Source of the DNA: Bacillota bacterium
Lineage (GTDB): Bacteria > Bacillota > Clostridia > Christensenellales > Aristaeellaceae
Direction: 5' to 3'
Length of the DNA: 64,000 nucleotides
Assembly: GCA_023404345.1 (NCBI GenBank)
Contig: JAEYCB010000048.1
Span: 20,244-84,243, forward strand
Shown here: piece by piece, positions 1 through 8,191 of the stretch
Layout: each line of letters starts with the position of its first letter
Numbering within the stretch: position 1 is the first letter of the stretch
Notes under the pieces: model-generated
The model's input: the letters and a program-made list of their open reading frames with translations, nothing else
Told to the model about the DNA's origin: nothing
Databases searched by the model: none
Made by a program: the position numbers and the translations under genes

Positions 1-186
1 CTGCTGATAACCATACCCCTGATAGGCGCCCGGCTGGCCCTGCGGCCAGGCCGGCCCACCCTGCCATCCCTGTTCCATACCGGGAGGCATCTGCGGCGGC
101 ACGCCGGTTGACTGCTGCTGCCAGTTCACGGGGCCGGACGGTCCCTGCGGATAAGGATTCTGCGGTTGATTGGGGTCCGATTGCAA
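1..186 (-). CDS. Pro/Gln/Gly-rich protein, N-terminal part (runs off the window)
   Basis: The first 62 codons of a gene whose remainder lies beyond the left edge. Translation starts at a TTG at 186, nine bases after a clear AGGAGG (196-201); no ATG fits that site. The visible part is a low-complexity hydrophilic tail rich in P, Q, G, Y and W with no recognisable domain. Such tails often precede a membrane or zinc-ribbon domain, but that part is not visible, so no function is assigned. It follows the sigma factor gene by 33 bases and is probably cotranscribed with it. Confidence 0.6.
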   Translation of the reverse strand, partial: MQSDPNQPQNPYPQGPSGPVNWQQQSTGVPPQMPPGMEQGWQGGPAWPQGQPGAYQGYGYQQ

Positions 187-219
187 ACCCGCCAGCCTCC
201 TTTCACATTCCAAGGTTCA

Positions 220-954
220 CTACGCCTGGGCCTCCATGGCCCGCAAGCGGCTGAGCACGCGCCGTTCCAGGCGCGACACCTGCATTTGAGAAATGCCCAG
301 ACGCTTGGCCGTTTCACGCTGCCCAAGGCCATCGCGGTAGCGCAGGGTAAGCAGCTCGCGCTCCGTATCGCCCACCTTGGACAAAAGCCATTGCGCCCAC
401 TCGCTGCGCTCCATCCGTTCAAACCTGTCGTCTGCTCCCCCCAGCAAATCGGCCAGTTGGGTATCCCCCTCCTCGCCCACAGGGGTGTCCAGCGATACCG
501 TTTCGTTTTGCGTTCGCAGGGCGAGCAAAGCCAAAAACTCCTCAGGTGCAATGCCCATGCGCTTGGCAAGTTCTGTCGCGGTAGGGGCGCGCAAATGCTC
601 CCGCTCGAAACGTTCCTGCTCCTGCGTCATCTGATACAGGCGCTGGCGCATATCGCGCGGCATGCGCATCAGGCCGCTTTTGTCGCGCAGATAGTTGCGC
701 ACATCCCCCGTGATGGTGGGCACGGCATAAGTAACAAAGCGAAACCCCCGCGCCGGTTCAAAGCGTTCCAGCGCCTTGAGCAACGCCATGCCGGCCACCT
801 GCTCCAGATCCTCCGTTTCCACGCCGCGGCCGGAAAACTTGCGCGCCACGGCTCGCGCCAGGGGCATATAGCGCTCAAACAGCTCATCCCGAAGGGCAGG
901 CTCGTGTCCGGCAGCATACCTTTCCAGCAGAGGGATCAAGTGCTCATCGTTCAT
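220..954 (-). CDS. RNA polymerase sigma factor of the SigB/SigF/SigG type
   Basis: Encodes 244 aa. Region 2 lies around residues 24-94 (RFVTYAVPTITGDVRNYLRD is the typical 2.3/2.4 segment of this group), region 3 around 100-155, and region 4 near the C-terminus with the helix-turn-helix GQRETAKRLGISQMQVSRLE. Start at ATG 954, seven bases after GGAGG. The upstream neighbour, 14 bases away, is an RsbW/SpoIIAB-like protein, the usual anti-sigma partner. No SpoIIAA/RsbV antagonist is in the window. Family knowledge allows either a forespore sigma or a general stress sigma; the sequence alone does not decide, so no symbol is given. Confidence 0.85.
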   Translation of the reverse strand: MNDEHLIPLLERYAAGHEPALRDELFERYMPLARAVARKFSGRGVETEDLEQVAGMALLKALERFEPARGFRFVTYAVPTITGDVRNYLRDKSGLMRMPRDMRQRLYQMTQEQERFEREHLRAPTATELAKRMGIAPEEFLALLALRTQNETVSLDTPVGEEGDTQLADLLGGADDRFERMERSEWAQWLLSKVGDTERELLTLRYRDGLGQRETAKRLGISQMQVSRLERRVLSRLRAMEAQA

Positions 955-968
955 GGCTGCCTCCGCTC

Positions 969-1358
969 CTAGACGGGCATCGAGCATTCAATGCCGTACA
1001 CGCCGTCGCCATCCTGTTCCAGCTGAACCTGCGGCATCAGCGTTTCCAAAACCCCGCGGGTGATATCCAGGTCCAATGCGTCCGCCGCCTGCGTCCGCTG
1101 GCGCGAAACCGCATGGAAACCGACGCATAACCTGCCATCCTTCACGCGTGCGCATACTTCGACCCATTCGGGACAGCCGGCCTGATGGAGCAGGCAGTCC
1201 ATAGCTTCGCAGGTCACGGTGCGCAAATCGCCCAGCAGGTCCATATCCAACCCTGCCGACATCCCCAGTCCGCAAAGCGTCATACTGGCGACAAGGGCGT
1301 AATCCTGACGTGCGGGAATCGTAAGCCGCACCTCGCGTGAAAGATCGGGCTGATTCAT
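969..1358 (-). CDS. RsbW/SpoIIAB-like anti-sigma factor with degenerate ATP site
   Basis: A 129-aa protein of the size of SpoIIAB/RsbW, placed directly before the sigma gene as those genes are. Start chosen at ATG 1358, eight bases after GGAGG; an upstream in-frame ATG at 1379 has no such site. It resembles the GHKL fold, but key residues look lost: the N-box segment reads EAMDCLLHQAG with Cys where Asn is expected, and I see no DxGxG box before the C-terminal strand. If so, it may bind the sigma factor without the serine-kinase activity of classical family members. The assignment rests on size, context and weak similarity. Confidence 0.65.
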   Translation of the reverse strand: MNQPDLSREVRLTIPARQDYALVASMTLCGLGMSAGLDMDLLGDLRTVTCEAMDCLLHQAGCPEWVEVCARVKDGRLCVGFHAVSRQRTQAADALDLDITRGVLETLMPQVQLEQDGDGVYGIECSMPV

Positions 1359-1387
1359 CCAGGCCACCTCCAAGTTCATGGCAACCT

Positions 1388-2149
1388 TTATTGTAACATA
1401 TCCGTAATCATTTTGGCAAGAAGCAGGAAAAGCACGCACAGCATCATCCCGCGCACAAACCGGCTGCCTTTCCTGAGGGTAAGACGGCTGCCCAGCTGCG
1501 CGCCGACCATTGCACACAGTCCGGCAGGCAGGCCCAGCAGCCACAGCACATCCCCGGTCAGAAGCAGGCTGGTGAGGGCGGCCAGGTTGCTGCACAGGTT
1601 GGTCACCTTGGCCGTTCCGCTGGCCGTAACATCCTCCAGGCCGAAAATGTGAACAAAAAGCAAAATCAGGAACGTGCCAGTGCCCGGCCCGACCAGTCCG
1701 TCGTAAAAACCTACGCATAAGCCAACGCCCACCGCCAGCAGCATGGTAGCGCGGGCGGTAAAGAAGCGTTCCCGGCGCCCCTTTCCGTGTCCGCGTAGGG
1801 TGAAAACAGCCGCCACCGGAATGCAGCACATCACCAGCACGCGCACTGTATCGTCCGGCAGCTGTTTCATCAAAAGTACGCCCAGCGCGCTGGCTGCTGC
1901 TGCCGCAATGCCGGAAGACAGACCGATGCGCTTTTCTATTTTTCCCGACTTTCCATATTGATACACTGCCAGTACCGTACCCATGGTGGCTGACAGTTTG
2001 TTGGTGCCCGCAGCCGGGCTGGCAGGAAGCCCGGCCAGATAGTAAGCCGGCAGCGAGATCAGTCCCCCGCCGCCGGCCACGGCATCCACAAAGCCCGCCA
2101 GCAGCGCCAGCGGGCATACAATCAGAAACATATGAGCGGTCAAAGGCAC
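1388..2149 (-). CDS. TSUP family membrane transporter (sulfite exporter TauE/SafE family)
   Basis: A 253-aa, very hydrophobic protein with about eight membrane segments. The N-terminal GFVDAVAGGGGLISLPA and the mid-protein GFYDGLVGPGTGTF are the duplicated TSUP signatures. The family moves anions such as sulfite or sulfoacetate across the cytoplasmic membrane; the substrate here is not predictable. The start is a GTG at 2149, with the AGGAGG overlapping the last codons of the DUF6020 gene upstream, which implies cotranscription. Confidence 0.87.
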   Translation of the reverse strand: MPLTAHMFLIVCPLALLAGFVDAVAGGGGLISLPAYYLAGLPASPAAGTNKLSATMGTVLAVYQYGKSGKIEKRIGLSSGIAAAAASALGVLLMKQLPDDTVRVLVMCCIPVAAVFTLRGHGKGRRERFFTARATMLLAVGVGLCVGFYDGLVGPGTGTFLILLFVHIFGLEDVTASGTAKVTNLCSNLAALTSLLLTGDVLWLLGLPAGLCAMVGAQLGSRLTLRKGSRFVRGMMLCVLFLLLAKMITDMLQ

Positions 2150-2154
2150 CTTTG

Positions 2155-3726
2155 TCAGGCCTCCTCAATCATCGGGAGATAAAGCATCGCAAGCATGCAC
2201 GGAATGCATACGGCCATGGAGCACTGGAAAAACCGCGCGTCGTCGCCGCATAGAAGCAACATGGTGCCAAGATCGTAGCACAGCACGGGCAGCGCCAGCG
2301 CCAGCACGTCCACACCACGGCGGCGCAGCGCCCACAGCGTCACAAGCAACAGAAGCAAGAGCTGTACCCCGATGTTTTCCGTAAGCCACTGCACCGGCGC
2401 CCACTTTAGCGGCGCGTCGATCACGGCCAGCGCCGCTTGCCCCAGGCGGTTGAGTGTTTCCCGGCCATACAGCGGCAGATCGCCGGAGTTGCTCACGGTT
2501 TCATAGCCGCGATTTTCGCCGGTCACGTCCCAAACCAGGCCGGTCACACCGTTGACTGTCTCAAAGGCCAAGCGCGGCTCAGCCAGCGCGGCACGGCCCG
2601 CCATGGACAGGATGTCCGTCACGGGACGGCTGGCGATCAGCTCGCGGTCATAGGTGAATTTGATGCTGTTGTAGCGATGAAGCTGATAAGTGTTTTCCCA
2701 TTCCCCGTCCGCGGCCAGACTGGCAAGGAATGCGGACGTTTCATCGTCCAGCGCCTCGGGCGCCTGCATGCGGATATCCCAGAGGATGGTCATGGGAATA
2801 CCCACGCTCTCTTCGGTGGTATTGTCGGGATAGACCACGTCCAGCGCGCCATAGAGCGGCCCCCGCACCAAAGCCAGTGCCAGCACCGCCACGCCAGCGG
2901 CAAGCGCCGCGCCCCTGCGGCCCCATGGAAAGCACAAAAGCGCGCATATCAGCAAGGGCAGTGTCCATAGAATGGCATTGTGGCGCAAAAGCGTGGCCGC
3001 TGCCAGTGCCAGACCAAAGGAAACGGCATTGCTCGGGCGTTTCAGCCATGCGCCCCGCGTATGCAGCAGCTGGATGGTCTGTGCCGCAAGCACCAGCACG
3101 GCAGTGGTCATGGCGCTGTCCTTGCCCAGGTACATCAGCGTATTTCGCACGGGGAGCGATGCGCACACCAGCGCATGCGCGCCCAGCGCCAGCCAGGCGG
3201 GCACGCCACGGCGATGAAGCGTGGCGGTCAGATAAGCCATAGCCGCCGAAAAAGCGGCAATCTGTACGCACACCACAAAAGGATAGCTGTCCCACACCCG
3301 CGTAACCATCCAGATCAGCAGCGTATGAAAAACGGGATGCCAGTTGTTAAACTCGCCGGAATGAGCCTGCCGCCACTGGTTGGACGCGTCATAGCTGACG
3401 CCTCCGGGCCAACAGGCCGCAAACGCACAGCCAAAGATGACCGCAGAAACAGCCAGCGCCGCCCAAAAGACGCGACGCCCGCGGCCAGCCTGCGGCGCGG
3501 GCGAAAACTGAGCCAGCCGATCGCATCCATACGGCAGCAAGCGGCACAGCGCTGCGCTAAGCGCGGCAAACACGCACAGGGCCGCCACGGTCTGTACGCC
3601 TCCGCTCAAAAAGCCGCTCTGGCTCAGATAGGTTACATAGGCGATATACAGGGAAAGACACACCGTGCAGGCACCGAACCACACGCGGTGCGCCCGGGAT
3701 TGCCAGACGGTTTTGCATTTCTTCAT
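2155..3726 (-). CDS. DUF6020 family polytopic membrane protein
   Basis: 523 aa with roughly a dozen hydrophobic segments. The conserved patch around residues 105-135 (PGGVSYDASNQWRQAHSGE followed by a WHPVFHT segment) is typical of DUF6020 proteins, thought to be GT-C-like membrane glycosyltransferase relatives with unknown substrates. ATG 3726 is preceded by only a weak AGGGGA, but upstream in-frame starts lack any site. It lies 34 bases after the aspartate kinase and six before the TSUP gene. No experimental function is known to me. Confidence 0.75.
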   Translation of the reverse strand: MKKCKTVWQSRAHRVWFGACTVCLSLYIAYVTYLSQSGFLSGGVQTVAALCVFAALSAALCRLLPYGCDRLAQFSPAPQAGRGRRVFWAALAVSAVIFGCAFAACWPGGVSYDASNQWRQAHSGEFNNWHPVFHTLLIWMVTRVWDSYPFVVCVQIAAFSAAMAYLTATLHRRGVPAWLALGAHALVCASLPVRNTLMYLGKDSAMTTAVLVLAAQTIQLLHTRGAWLKRPSNAVSFGLALAAATLLRHNAILWTLPLLICALLCFPWGRRGAALAAGVAVLALALVRGPLYGALDVVYPDNTTEESVGIPMTILWDIRMQAPEALDDETSAFLASLAADGEWENTYQLHRYNSIKFTYDRELIASRPVTDILSMAGRAALAEPRLAFETVNGVTGLVWDVTGENRGYETVSNSGDLPLYGRETLNRLGQAALAVIDAPLKWAPVQWLTENIGVQLLLLLLVTLWALRRRGVDVLALALPVLCYDLGTMLLLCGDDARFFQCSMAVCIPCMLAMLYLPMIEEA

Positions 3727-3760
3727 GCGGCCATCCCCTTCATCTTTTGCACGGGTGCGC

Positions 3761-5092
3761 TTACCGCTGCTCCGCGCCGCCCACGAACTCGTGGTAGATG
3801 GCACGGATGGCGGGCTGGAAATCGCCGCTGTCCACGCCCACCAGAATGCTCAGCTCGCTGCTGCCCTGGTCGATCATGCGCACGTTGACATGCTCACGGC
3901 TGAGCGCCGAAAACAGCCTTGCGGCAGTGCCCGGATTGTGGATCATGCCGCGGCCCACCGTGGCGATAATGCCCATGTTGTCGTGGATGGTTACGGTATC
4001 CGGTTCGGTCAGTTCCATGATGCGCTTGACCACGCGATCGCGCACAGGCGCGAGCTCCGCCGTGGAGAGCACCACGCACATGGTATCGATCCCCGTGGGC
4101 AGATGTTCAAAGGAAAGACCGTTTTCCTCCACGGCCTGCAAAACGCGGCGTCCGAAGCCGTGCTCGCTGTTCATCATGGCCTTTTCCACGGAGATCACGC
4201 TGAAGCCCAGCTTGCCCGCGATGCCCGTGATGACATAAGGATTGGCCTCCTCCACCGACCCATGGGTAATCATGGTGCCGCGCTCGGAGGGGGCGTTGGT
4301 GTTACGGATGTTGGTGGGAATGCCCGCCCGGTGCACGGGAAACACGCTGTCCTCGTGCAGCACGGTCGCGCCCATGTAGGACAGCTCCCGCAGTTCACGG
4401 TAGGTGATGCTGCGAATTGCGCGCGCATCAGGCACCACATGCGGATCGGCCATCAGAAAGCCGCTCACATCGGTCCAGTTTTCATACATATCGGCGTAGG
4501 CCGCACGCGCCACAATGGCGCCGGACACATCGCTGCCTCCACGGGAGAACGTGCGGATGCGCCCGTCCGCACCGCTGCCGTAAAAGCCCGGAATCACCGC
4601 CCGGTCTGTGCGCGCAAGCACAGCGGACAGCGTGGTATTGGTGCGCTCGCTGTCAAATGCCCCGTCCTCGGAGAAAAAGATGAAGTCCTTGGGGTCCAGA
4701 AAATGATAGCCCAAATAATCCGCCAGAAGCAGGCCATTCAAAAATTCTCCGCGGCTTGCGCAATAATCTTCGCTGGCCCCGGCAAGGATATCGCGTTCAA
4801 TTTCATCCAGATGAGATGCAATATCCACCTTCAACCCCAGTTCGGATGCGATGGATACAAAACGGTCCCGAACCTGCGAAAACGCGGGCATGAAATCCTT
4901 GCCCTCACGATGGAGACGGTAGGTGCGGTAGAGCAGGTCCGTCACCTTTTCGTCGCCGTCAAAACGCTTTCCCGGGGCGCTGGGCACCACGTAGCAGCGC
5001 CGTGCGTCCATTTCAATAATTTGCCTGACCTTTACAAACTGGCCCGCATCCGAAAGCGAGCTGCCGCCGAATTTGGCCACGATCTTTCCCAT
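3761..5092 (-). CDS. aspartate kinase
   Basis: 443 aa. Phosphorylates L-aspartate, the entry step to lysine, threonine and methionine. The N-terminal KFGGSS (residues 7-12) and the FSRGGSDVSGA segment near residue 190 are kinase signatures. Tandem ACT regulatory domains occupy about residues 300-440, so feedback inhibition by an end-product amino acid is likely. The lead gene of a six-gene minus run, with its own promoter at 5145-5174. No lysine riboswitch (L box) is recognisable in the roughly 50-base leader. Confidence 0.93.
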   Translation of the reverse strand: MGKIVAKFGGSSLSDAGQFVKVRQIIEMDARRCYVVPSAPGKRFDGDEKVTDLLYRTYRLHREGKDFMPAFSQVRDRFVSIASELGLKVDIASHLDEIERDILAGASEDYCASRGEFLNGLLLADYLGYHFLDPKDFIFFSEDGAFDSERTNTTLSAVLARTDRAVIPGFYGSGADGRIRTFSRGGSDVSGAIVARAAYADMYENWTDVSGFLMADPHVVPDARAIRSITYRELRELSYMGATVLHEDSVFPVHRAGIPTNIRNTNAPSERGTMITHGSVEEANPYVITGIAGKLGFSVISVEKAMMNSEHGFGRRVLQAVEENGLSFEHLPTGIDTMCVVLSTAELAPVRDRVVKRIMELTEPDTVTIHDNMGIIATVGRGMIHNPGTAARLFSALSREHVNVRMIDQGSSELSILVGVDSGDFQPAIRAIYHEFVGGAEQR

Positions 5093-5144
5093 GGTCGATG
5101 TTCCCTCCCGGCCGTTAGGAGGCTCAAAGTCCTCACAAAGATAT

Positions 5145-5174
5145 ATTCTATACGAAAGCGGGTATCAAAGTCAA
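5145..5174 (-). promoter_or_regulatory. sigma-A-type promoter of the aspartate kinase operon
   Basis: On the minus strand, TTGACT (5169-5174) is followed after 18 bases by TAGAAT (5145-5150); TATAGA at 16-base spacing overlaps it. It lies about 50 bases upstream of the aspartate kinase start. Confidence 0.6.
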
Positions 5175-5201
5175 TCCCCGGTCCCGTTTCCGGCTGCATG
5201 A

Positions 5202-5239
5202 CAAAAAACCATCCCAGGGCCCTTCGATCCGGGATGGTT
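5202..5239 (-). terminator. Rho-independent terminator of the ireB-ruvX operon
   Basis: Read on the minus strand, AACCATCCC (5231-5239) pairs perfectly with GGGATGGTT (5207-5215) and is followed by a T run. It lies 30 bases after the GNAT gene stop. Confidence 0.88.
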
Positions 5240-5268
5240 CAGAATATGCGGATGGACAGCGCGCGGTG

Positions 5269-5814
5269 TCAAGCACGGGCCTCATATTCCTCCCTGAGGA
5301 TGCTGAGAATGCCCACATCGCAAAAGCGTCCGTCGGTGAAAAAGGCATGGCGTTTCACGCCTTCCTGCACAAAGCCGGCCTTCTGGTAGCACTGGCGCGC
5401 AGCGTGGTTTTCCATGTGGACCTCCATCTCCAACCGCTCCAGGCCCAGGGTGTGAAAGGCGAAGTGCTGCATCAGCTTCAGCGCCTCCCGGCCCAGACCC
5501 TGACCGCGATCCGCTGCGCTGCCGATGACCATGCCCAATTCGCCGCACCGAAGCCGCCAGTCCACGCGAAACATGTCCAGCTGCCCGATATAGTGCTCGT
5601 CGCTGCGGTCCGCAATGACGAAGTTGTAGGCGTTATGGCTGCTTTGCAGCATCCGGGAGAGAAACTCCTCGCTGTCCACCATGGTCTGCGGAGGCCAAAA
5701 GCGGGTGGACAGGTAGCGGGTGGTTTCGGCATCATTGACCCATTTGCGGATGTCTCCGATGTCGTCGGCCCTATATTCGCGCAGCATTACACGTTCGCCC
5801 AACAGCCTCGGCAT
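5269..5814 (-). CDS. GNAT family N-acetyltransferase (RimJ/RimL type)
   Basis: 181 aa. The acetyl-CoA binding motif A reads RGQGLGREAL near residue 105, and the C-terminal half has the NHAARQCYQKAGF pattern of RimJ/RimL-like acetyltransferases. Acceptor unknown (a protein N-terminus, amine or small molecule). The ribosome-binding site GAGGAG sits inside the end of the preceding DUF1292 gene, which stops three bases before the start, so this is the last gene of the ireB operon. Confidence 0.87.
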   Translation of the reverse strand: MPRLLGERVMLREYRADDIGDIRKWVNDAETTRYLSTRFWPPQTMVDSEEFLSRMLQSSHNAYNFVIADRSDEHYIGQLDMFRVDWRLRCGELGMVIGSAADRGQGLGREALKLMQHFAFHTLGLERLEMEVHMENHAARQCYQKAGFVQEGVKRHAFFTDGRFCDVGILSILREEYEARA

Positions 5815-5817
5815 GCG

Positions 5818-6144
5818 TTACTCCTCGTCCCCGTCGTCCAGGTCGATGGCTTCCATCTCAAGCGCCGCGGCCTCGTCCTCTTCCTCCATGGCGGCCATGC
5901 ACTTGTCGAACACGGCATTGAATTCCGCCTCATCCTCGATGGTGGCGTATACGTCCTCATCGCTCTCCTCATCGCGGACGATTTTAAGGATAATGGCCTC
6001 GCCTTCCTTGCAGTCGTCAGTGTCCTCCGTCGCCTCAAGGACTACATAATAATTGCCCTCATGCTCGATGGTCATAAGGTGCTCAAAGTTGACGTCCTTG
6101 CCGTTTTCATCCTGGAGCTGAACCAAGTTGTCATTCTCCTGCAT
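5818..6144 (-). CDS. DUF1292 domain protein (YrzB family)
   Basis: 108 aa, very acidic, with a C-terminal Glu/Asp-rich tail. The core (LQDENGKDVNFEHLMTIEH) is the DUF1292 pattern found downstream of ruvX in many Firmicutes. ATG 6144 has AGAGGA upstream. The gene follows ruvX with two bases between them. Function unknown; family placement is secure from context and sequence. Confidence 0.85.
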   Translation of the reverse strand: MQENDNLVQLQDENGKDVNFEHLMTIEHEGNYYVVLEATEDTDDCKEGEAIILKIVRDEESDEDVYATIEDEAEFNAVFDKCMAAMEEEDEAAALEMEAIDLDDGDEE

Positions 6145-6146
6145 GA

Positions 6147-6575
6147 TTATTCCTCTTTCTGCCGGCTCTGTGAGGCCAGCCATTGTTCCAGTATAACAGT
6201 AGCGGCCAGCTTATCCACGTGCCGCCTGCGGTCCGCCCTGCGCACGCCGGAATCGATGAGCACAGCCTCGGCCGTTACGGTAGTTAGCCGCTCATCCTGA
6301 TAGTGGACCGTCAGGCCCGCCTTTTCCAGCACCGCGCCAAAATCCCTGACCTTTTGCGCCTGGGGCCCCATGCTGCCATCCATGTTCAGCGGCAGGCCCA
6401 GCAGCACACTTTCGCATCCCATACGCTGGCAAAGCTCCGCCATATGCCGGCTGTCCGGGCCATAGCCCACCCGGCGGTACACCTCCAGCGGCTGGGCGAT
6501 GGTGCCCGTGGGATCGCTCACGGCCACGCCGATACGCACATCGCCCACATCCAGCGCCAGAATCCGTCCTGCCAT
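6147..6575 (-). CDS. ruvX: putative pre-16S rRNA nuclease / Holliday junction resolvase-like RuvX (YqgF)
   Basis: 142 aa with an RNase H-like fold: LALDVGDVRIGVAVSD at residues 5-20 carries the first catalytic Asp, DERLTT near residue 96 the Glu, and a VDKLAATVILEQWL segment the last Asp. Acts in 16S rRNA 5'-end maturation in the characterised family members. ATG 6575 lies one base after the ireB stop. The ireB-ruvX-DUF1292 order is conserved in Firmicutes, usually after alaS, which is absent here. Confidence 0.92.
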   Translation of the reverse strand: MAGRILALDVGDVRIGVAVSDPTGTIAQPLEVYRRVGYGPDSRHMAELCQRMGCESVLLGLPLNMDGSMGPQAQKVRDFGAVLEKAGLTVHYQDERLTTVTAEAVLIDSGVRRADRRRHVDKLAATVILEQWLASQSRQKEE

Positions 6576-6576
6576 A

Positions 6577-6837
6577 TCAGCTGTCCAGTCCCTGCAAATA
6601 AACCCTGACCAGTTCTTCCATGATCTCATCACGCTCCAGGCGGCAGATCATGCTGCGGGCCTGGCCATAGCTGGTGATATAGGTCGGATCGCCTGAAATC
6701 AGGTAACCCACCAGCTGAGTCACAGGGTCGTAGCCCTTGGCCTGCAAGGCGCGGTATACATGCGAAAGGATGGTGCTGGCGTCGTTGCCTCCCTCCACGA
6801 CGGGCGAAAACTTCGTCGTTCCATTCATTTCGTTCAT
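6577..6837 (-). CDS. ireB: IreB family regulatory phosphoprotein
   Basis: 86 aa, the normal family length. The N-terminus has the Thr/Ser-rich segment (NGTTKF) and the core [21 protein letters not shown] is diagnostic of the UPF0297/IreB family. In Enterococcus, IreB is a substrate of the Ser/Thr kinase IreK and influences cephalosporin resistance; that role is inferred here. First gene of a four-gene operon with its own promoter just upstream. Confidence 0.93.
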   Translation of the reverse strand: MNEMNGTTKFSPVVEGGNDASTILSHVYRALQAKGYDPVTQLVGYLISGDPTYITSYGQARSMICRLERDEIMEELVRVYLQGLDS

Positions 6838-6875
6838 AAGCCGGTTCCTCCTCCTTCAGAGGTGATACAAAAGTA

Positions 6876-6903
6876 ATTATACACCAACTTCCTGTCTTTG
6901 CAA
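6876..6903 (-). promoter_or_regulatory. promoter of the ireB-ruvX operon
   Basis: Minus strand TTGCAA (6898-6903), 16-base spacer, TATAAT (6876-6881) preceded by TG. About 40 bases before ireB. Confidence 0.7.
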
Positions 6904-6934
6904 AGCATTTCTTGGTTTTTAATCCGTTTCTAAG

Positions 6935-7981
6935 CTAGGGTTGACCAATGTCTCCCGTCTGCCGCAAACCGATCACCCGCAGCGCGGCGCGGACGCATAA
7001 AAGCAGTGGCACGGACAGCAGAATTCCCCCGATACCGCCCGCCGCGCCTCCCAGCATCACGCACAGCACCACTGCCACGGGATGCAGGCGGGTGGCGTCG
7101 CTCATTAGCTGGGGCGACAGCATGCCCCCCTCCAGTTGCTGCACCACAATCACCACGCCCAGCGCCCACAGCGTGCGCGCCAGCCCTCCGGGCAGGGAAA
7201 ACAGCGCCACCAGTACTCCGCCCAGAAAGGGGCCCACATAGGGAATCAGCTCCAGAATACCCATGATCACGCCCAGCAAAAGCCAGGCAGGCACCCCGCA
7301 AAACAACAGGCCCAGGGCCGTAAGTCCGCCCACAACGGCTGATACCATCAGCTGTCCGCGCAGGTAACCCGCCGTTTCCCGGCGCATCTCACGCAGAATT
7401 TGAACAATCACGTTCCTTTTCTCCACCGGCATCAGCGACAGCAGCCATTGGCCGATCTTCCTGCGGTCGCGCAGAAAATAAAAGCCAAAAACGGGCGCAA
7501 GCATCCATTTGCCAAGGCTCCCCGCCACGCCGCCTACCCATGCCATGGCCGCGGGCGCGGCGGCGCTGAGTGCCTCTTCGCCCCGGCTGAGCAGCGATCC
7601 TCTCAGCTCCCCTTCCAGCGTGATACCGTTCTCCGCCAACCAGCCCTGCGCCCGCACCAGCCATTCCTCTGCCGCATTGTAAATGACCGGCAGCATCGCA
7701 ATCAGCTGCCTGCCCTGACGAATCAGCGCAGGCGCGAGCAGCAAAAGCGATACCAGCAGCAGCGCACTCAGGCTGGCCATGGACAGCGTAGCGGCTGTGG
7801 CAGGTGAAAAACGCTTTTCCAACCGCTTCATCACCGGCAGTGCCGCGAGCGCCACCAGCATGCCAAAAAACAGCTGAACCACAGCCTGCCAGATCAGATC
7901 TCGCGCCCAAAAGGCCACCGCCAACACCGCCGCCAGCCACAGGACGCGCACGTGCACGTAGCGTTCGCCTTTTTGCTGCAT
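6935..7981 (-). CDS. AI-2E family transporter (PerM/YtvI-type permease)
   Basis: 348 aa with about eight membrane segments and the family's central stretch GKWMLAPVFGFYFLRDRR and C-terminal LELIPYVGPFLGG. Members include the AI-2 exporter TqsA and sporulation protein YtvI; the substrate cannot be inferred. ATG 7981 follows AAAGGAG. Third gene after the PRC-barrel and YtxH-like genes, separated from the latter by a strong hairpin at 8012-8039 that may lower readthrough. Confidence 0.85.
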   Translation of the reverse strand: MQQKGERYVHVRVLWLAAVLAVAFWARDLIWQAVVQLFFGMLVALAALPVMKRLEKRFSPATAATLSMASLSALLLVSLLLLAPALIRQGRQLIAMLPVIYNAAEEWLVRAQGWLAENGITLEGELRGSLLSRGEEALSAAAPAAMAWVGGVAGSLGKWMLAPVFGFYFLRDRRKIGQWLLSLMPVEKRNVIVQILREMRRETAGYLRGQLMVSAVVGGLTALGLLFCGVPAWLLLGVIMGILELIPYVGPFLGGVLVALFSLPGGLARTLWALGVVIVVQQLEGGMLSPQLMSDATRLHPVAVVLCVMLGGAAGGIGGILLSVPLLLCVRAALRVIGLRQTGDIGQP

Positions 7982-8011
7982 AGGGCCGCTCCTTTCCGCA
8001 AAACCTGTGCA

Positions 8012-8039
8012 GGCGGCGCCTGCTTCTTCAGGCGCCGCC
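8012..8039 (-). terminator. intercistronic GC-rich hairpin, possible weak terminator
   Basis: An 11-bp perfect stem (8012-8022 with 8029-8039) and a six-base loop between the YtxH-like gene and the AI-2E permease gene. On the minus strand the T run comes only after several other bases, so it may attenuate or protect mRNA ends rather than fully terminate. Confidence 0.5.
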
Positions 8040-8047
8040 CGAAAGGT

Positions 8048-8191
8048 TTACCACATTTTGGCCATTCTGACCAGCTTGTCCATCTGCTTCTGCGCCTGTT
8101 TTTTGAGCTTCTGGTTACCGGGCATCAGCATCGCGCCTGCACCTACCGCAAAGCCGATTGCACCTGCCGCCGCCGTTTTGAGCATGCTCAT
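8048..8191 (-). CDS. small YtxH-like membrane-anchored protein
   Basis: 47 aa: an N-terminal Ala/Gly-rich hydrophobic segment (AAAGAIGFAVGAGAML) followed by a Lys/Gln-rich amphipathic tail, like short YtxH-domain proteins. The start at 8191 has AGGAGG seven bases upstream, and its ATGA overlaps the stop of the PRC-barrel gene, so the two are translationally coupled. Role unknown. Confidence 0.7.
   Translation of the reverse strand: MSMLKTAAAGAIGFAVGAGAMLMPGNQKLKKQAQKQMDKLVRMAKMW

Noticed and set aside
1359..2168. Apparent 399-residue frame joining the TSUP region to the anti-sigma factor
   Set aside because: The upstream part lies out of frame over the TSUP gene, which has intact family motifs; the anti-sigma gene has its own ribosome-binding site at ATG 1358.
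5093..5144. Lysine riboswitch before aspartate kinase
   Set aside because: The leader after the predicted promoter is only about 50 bases and has no L-box elements.
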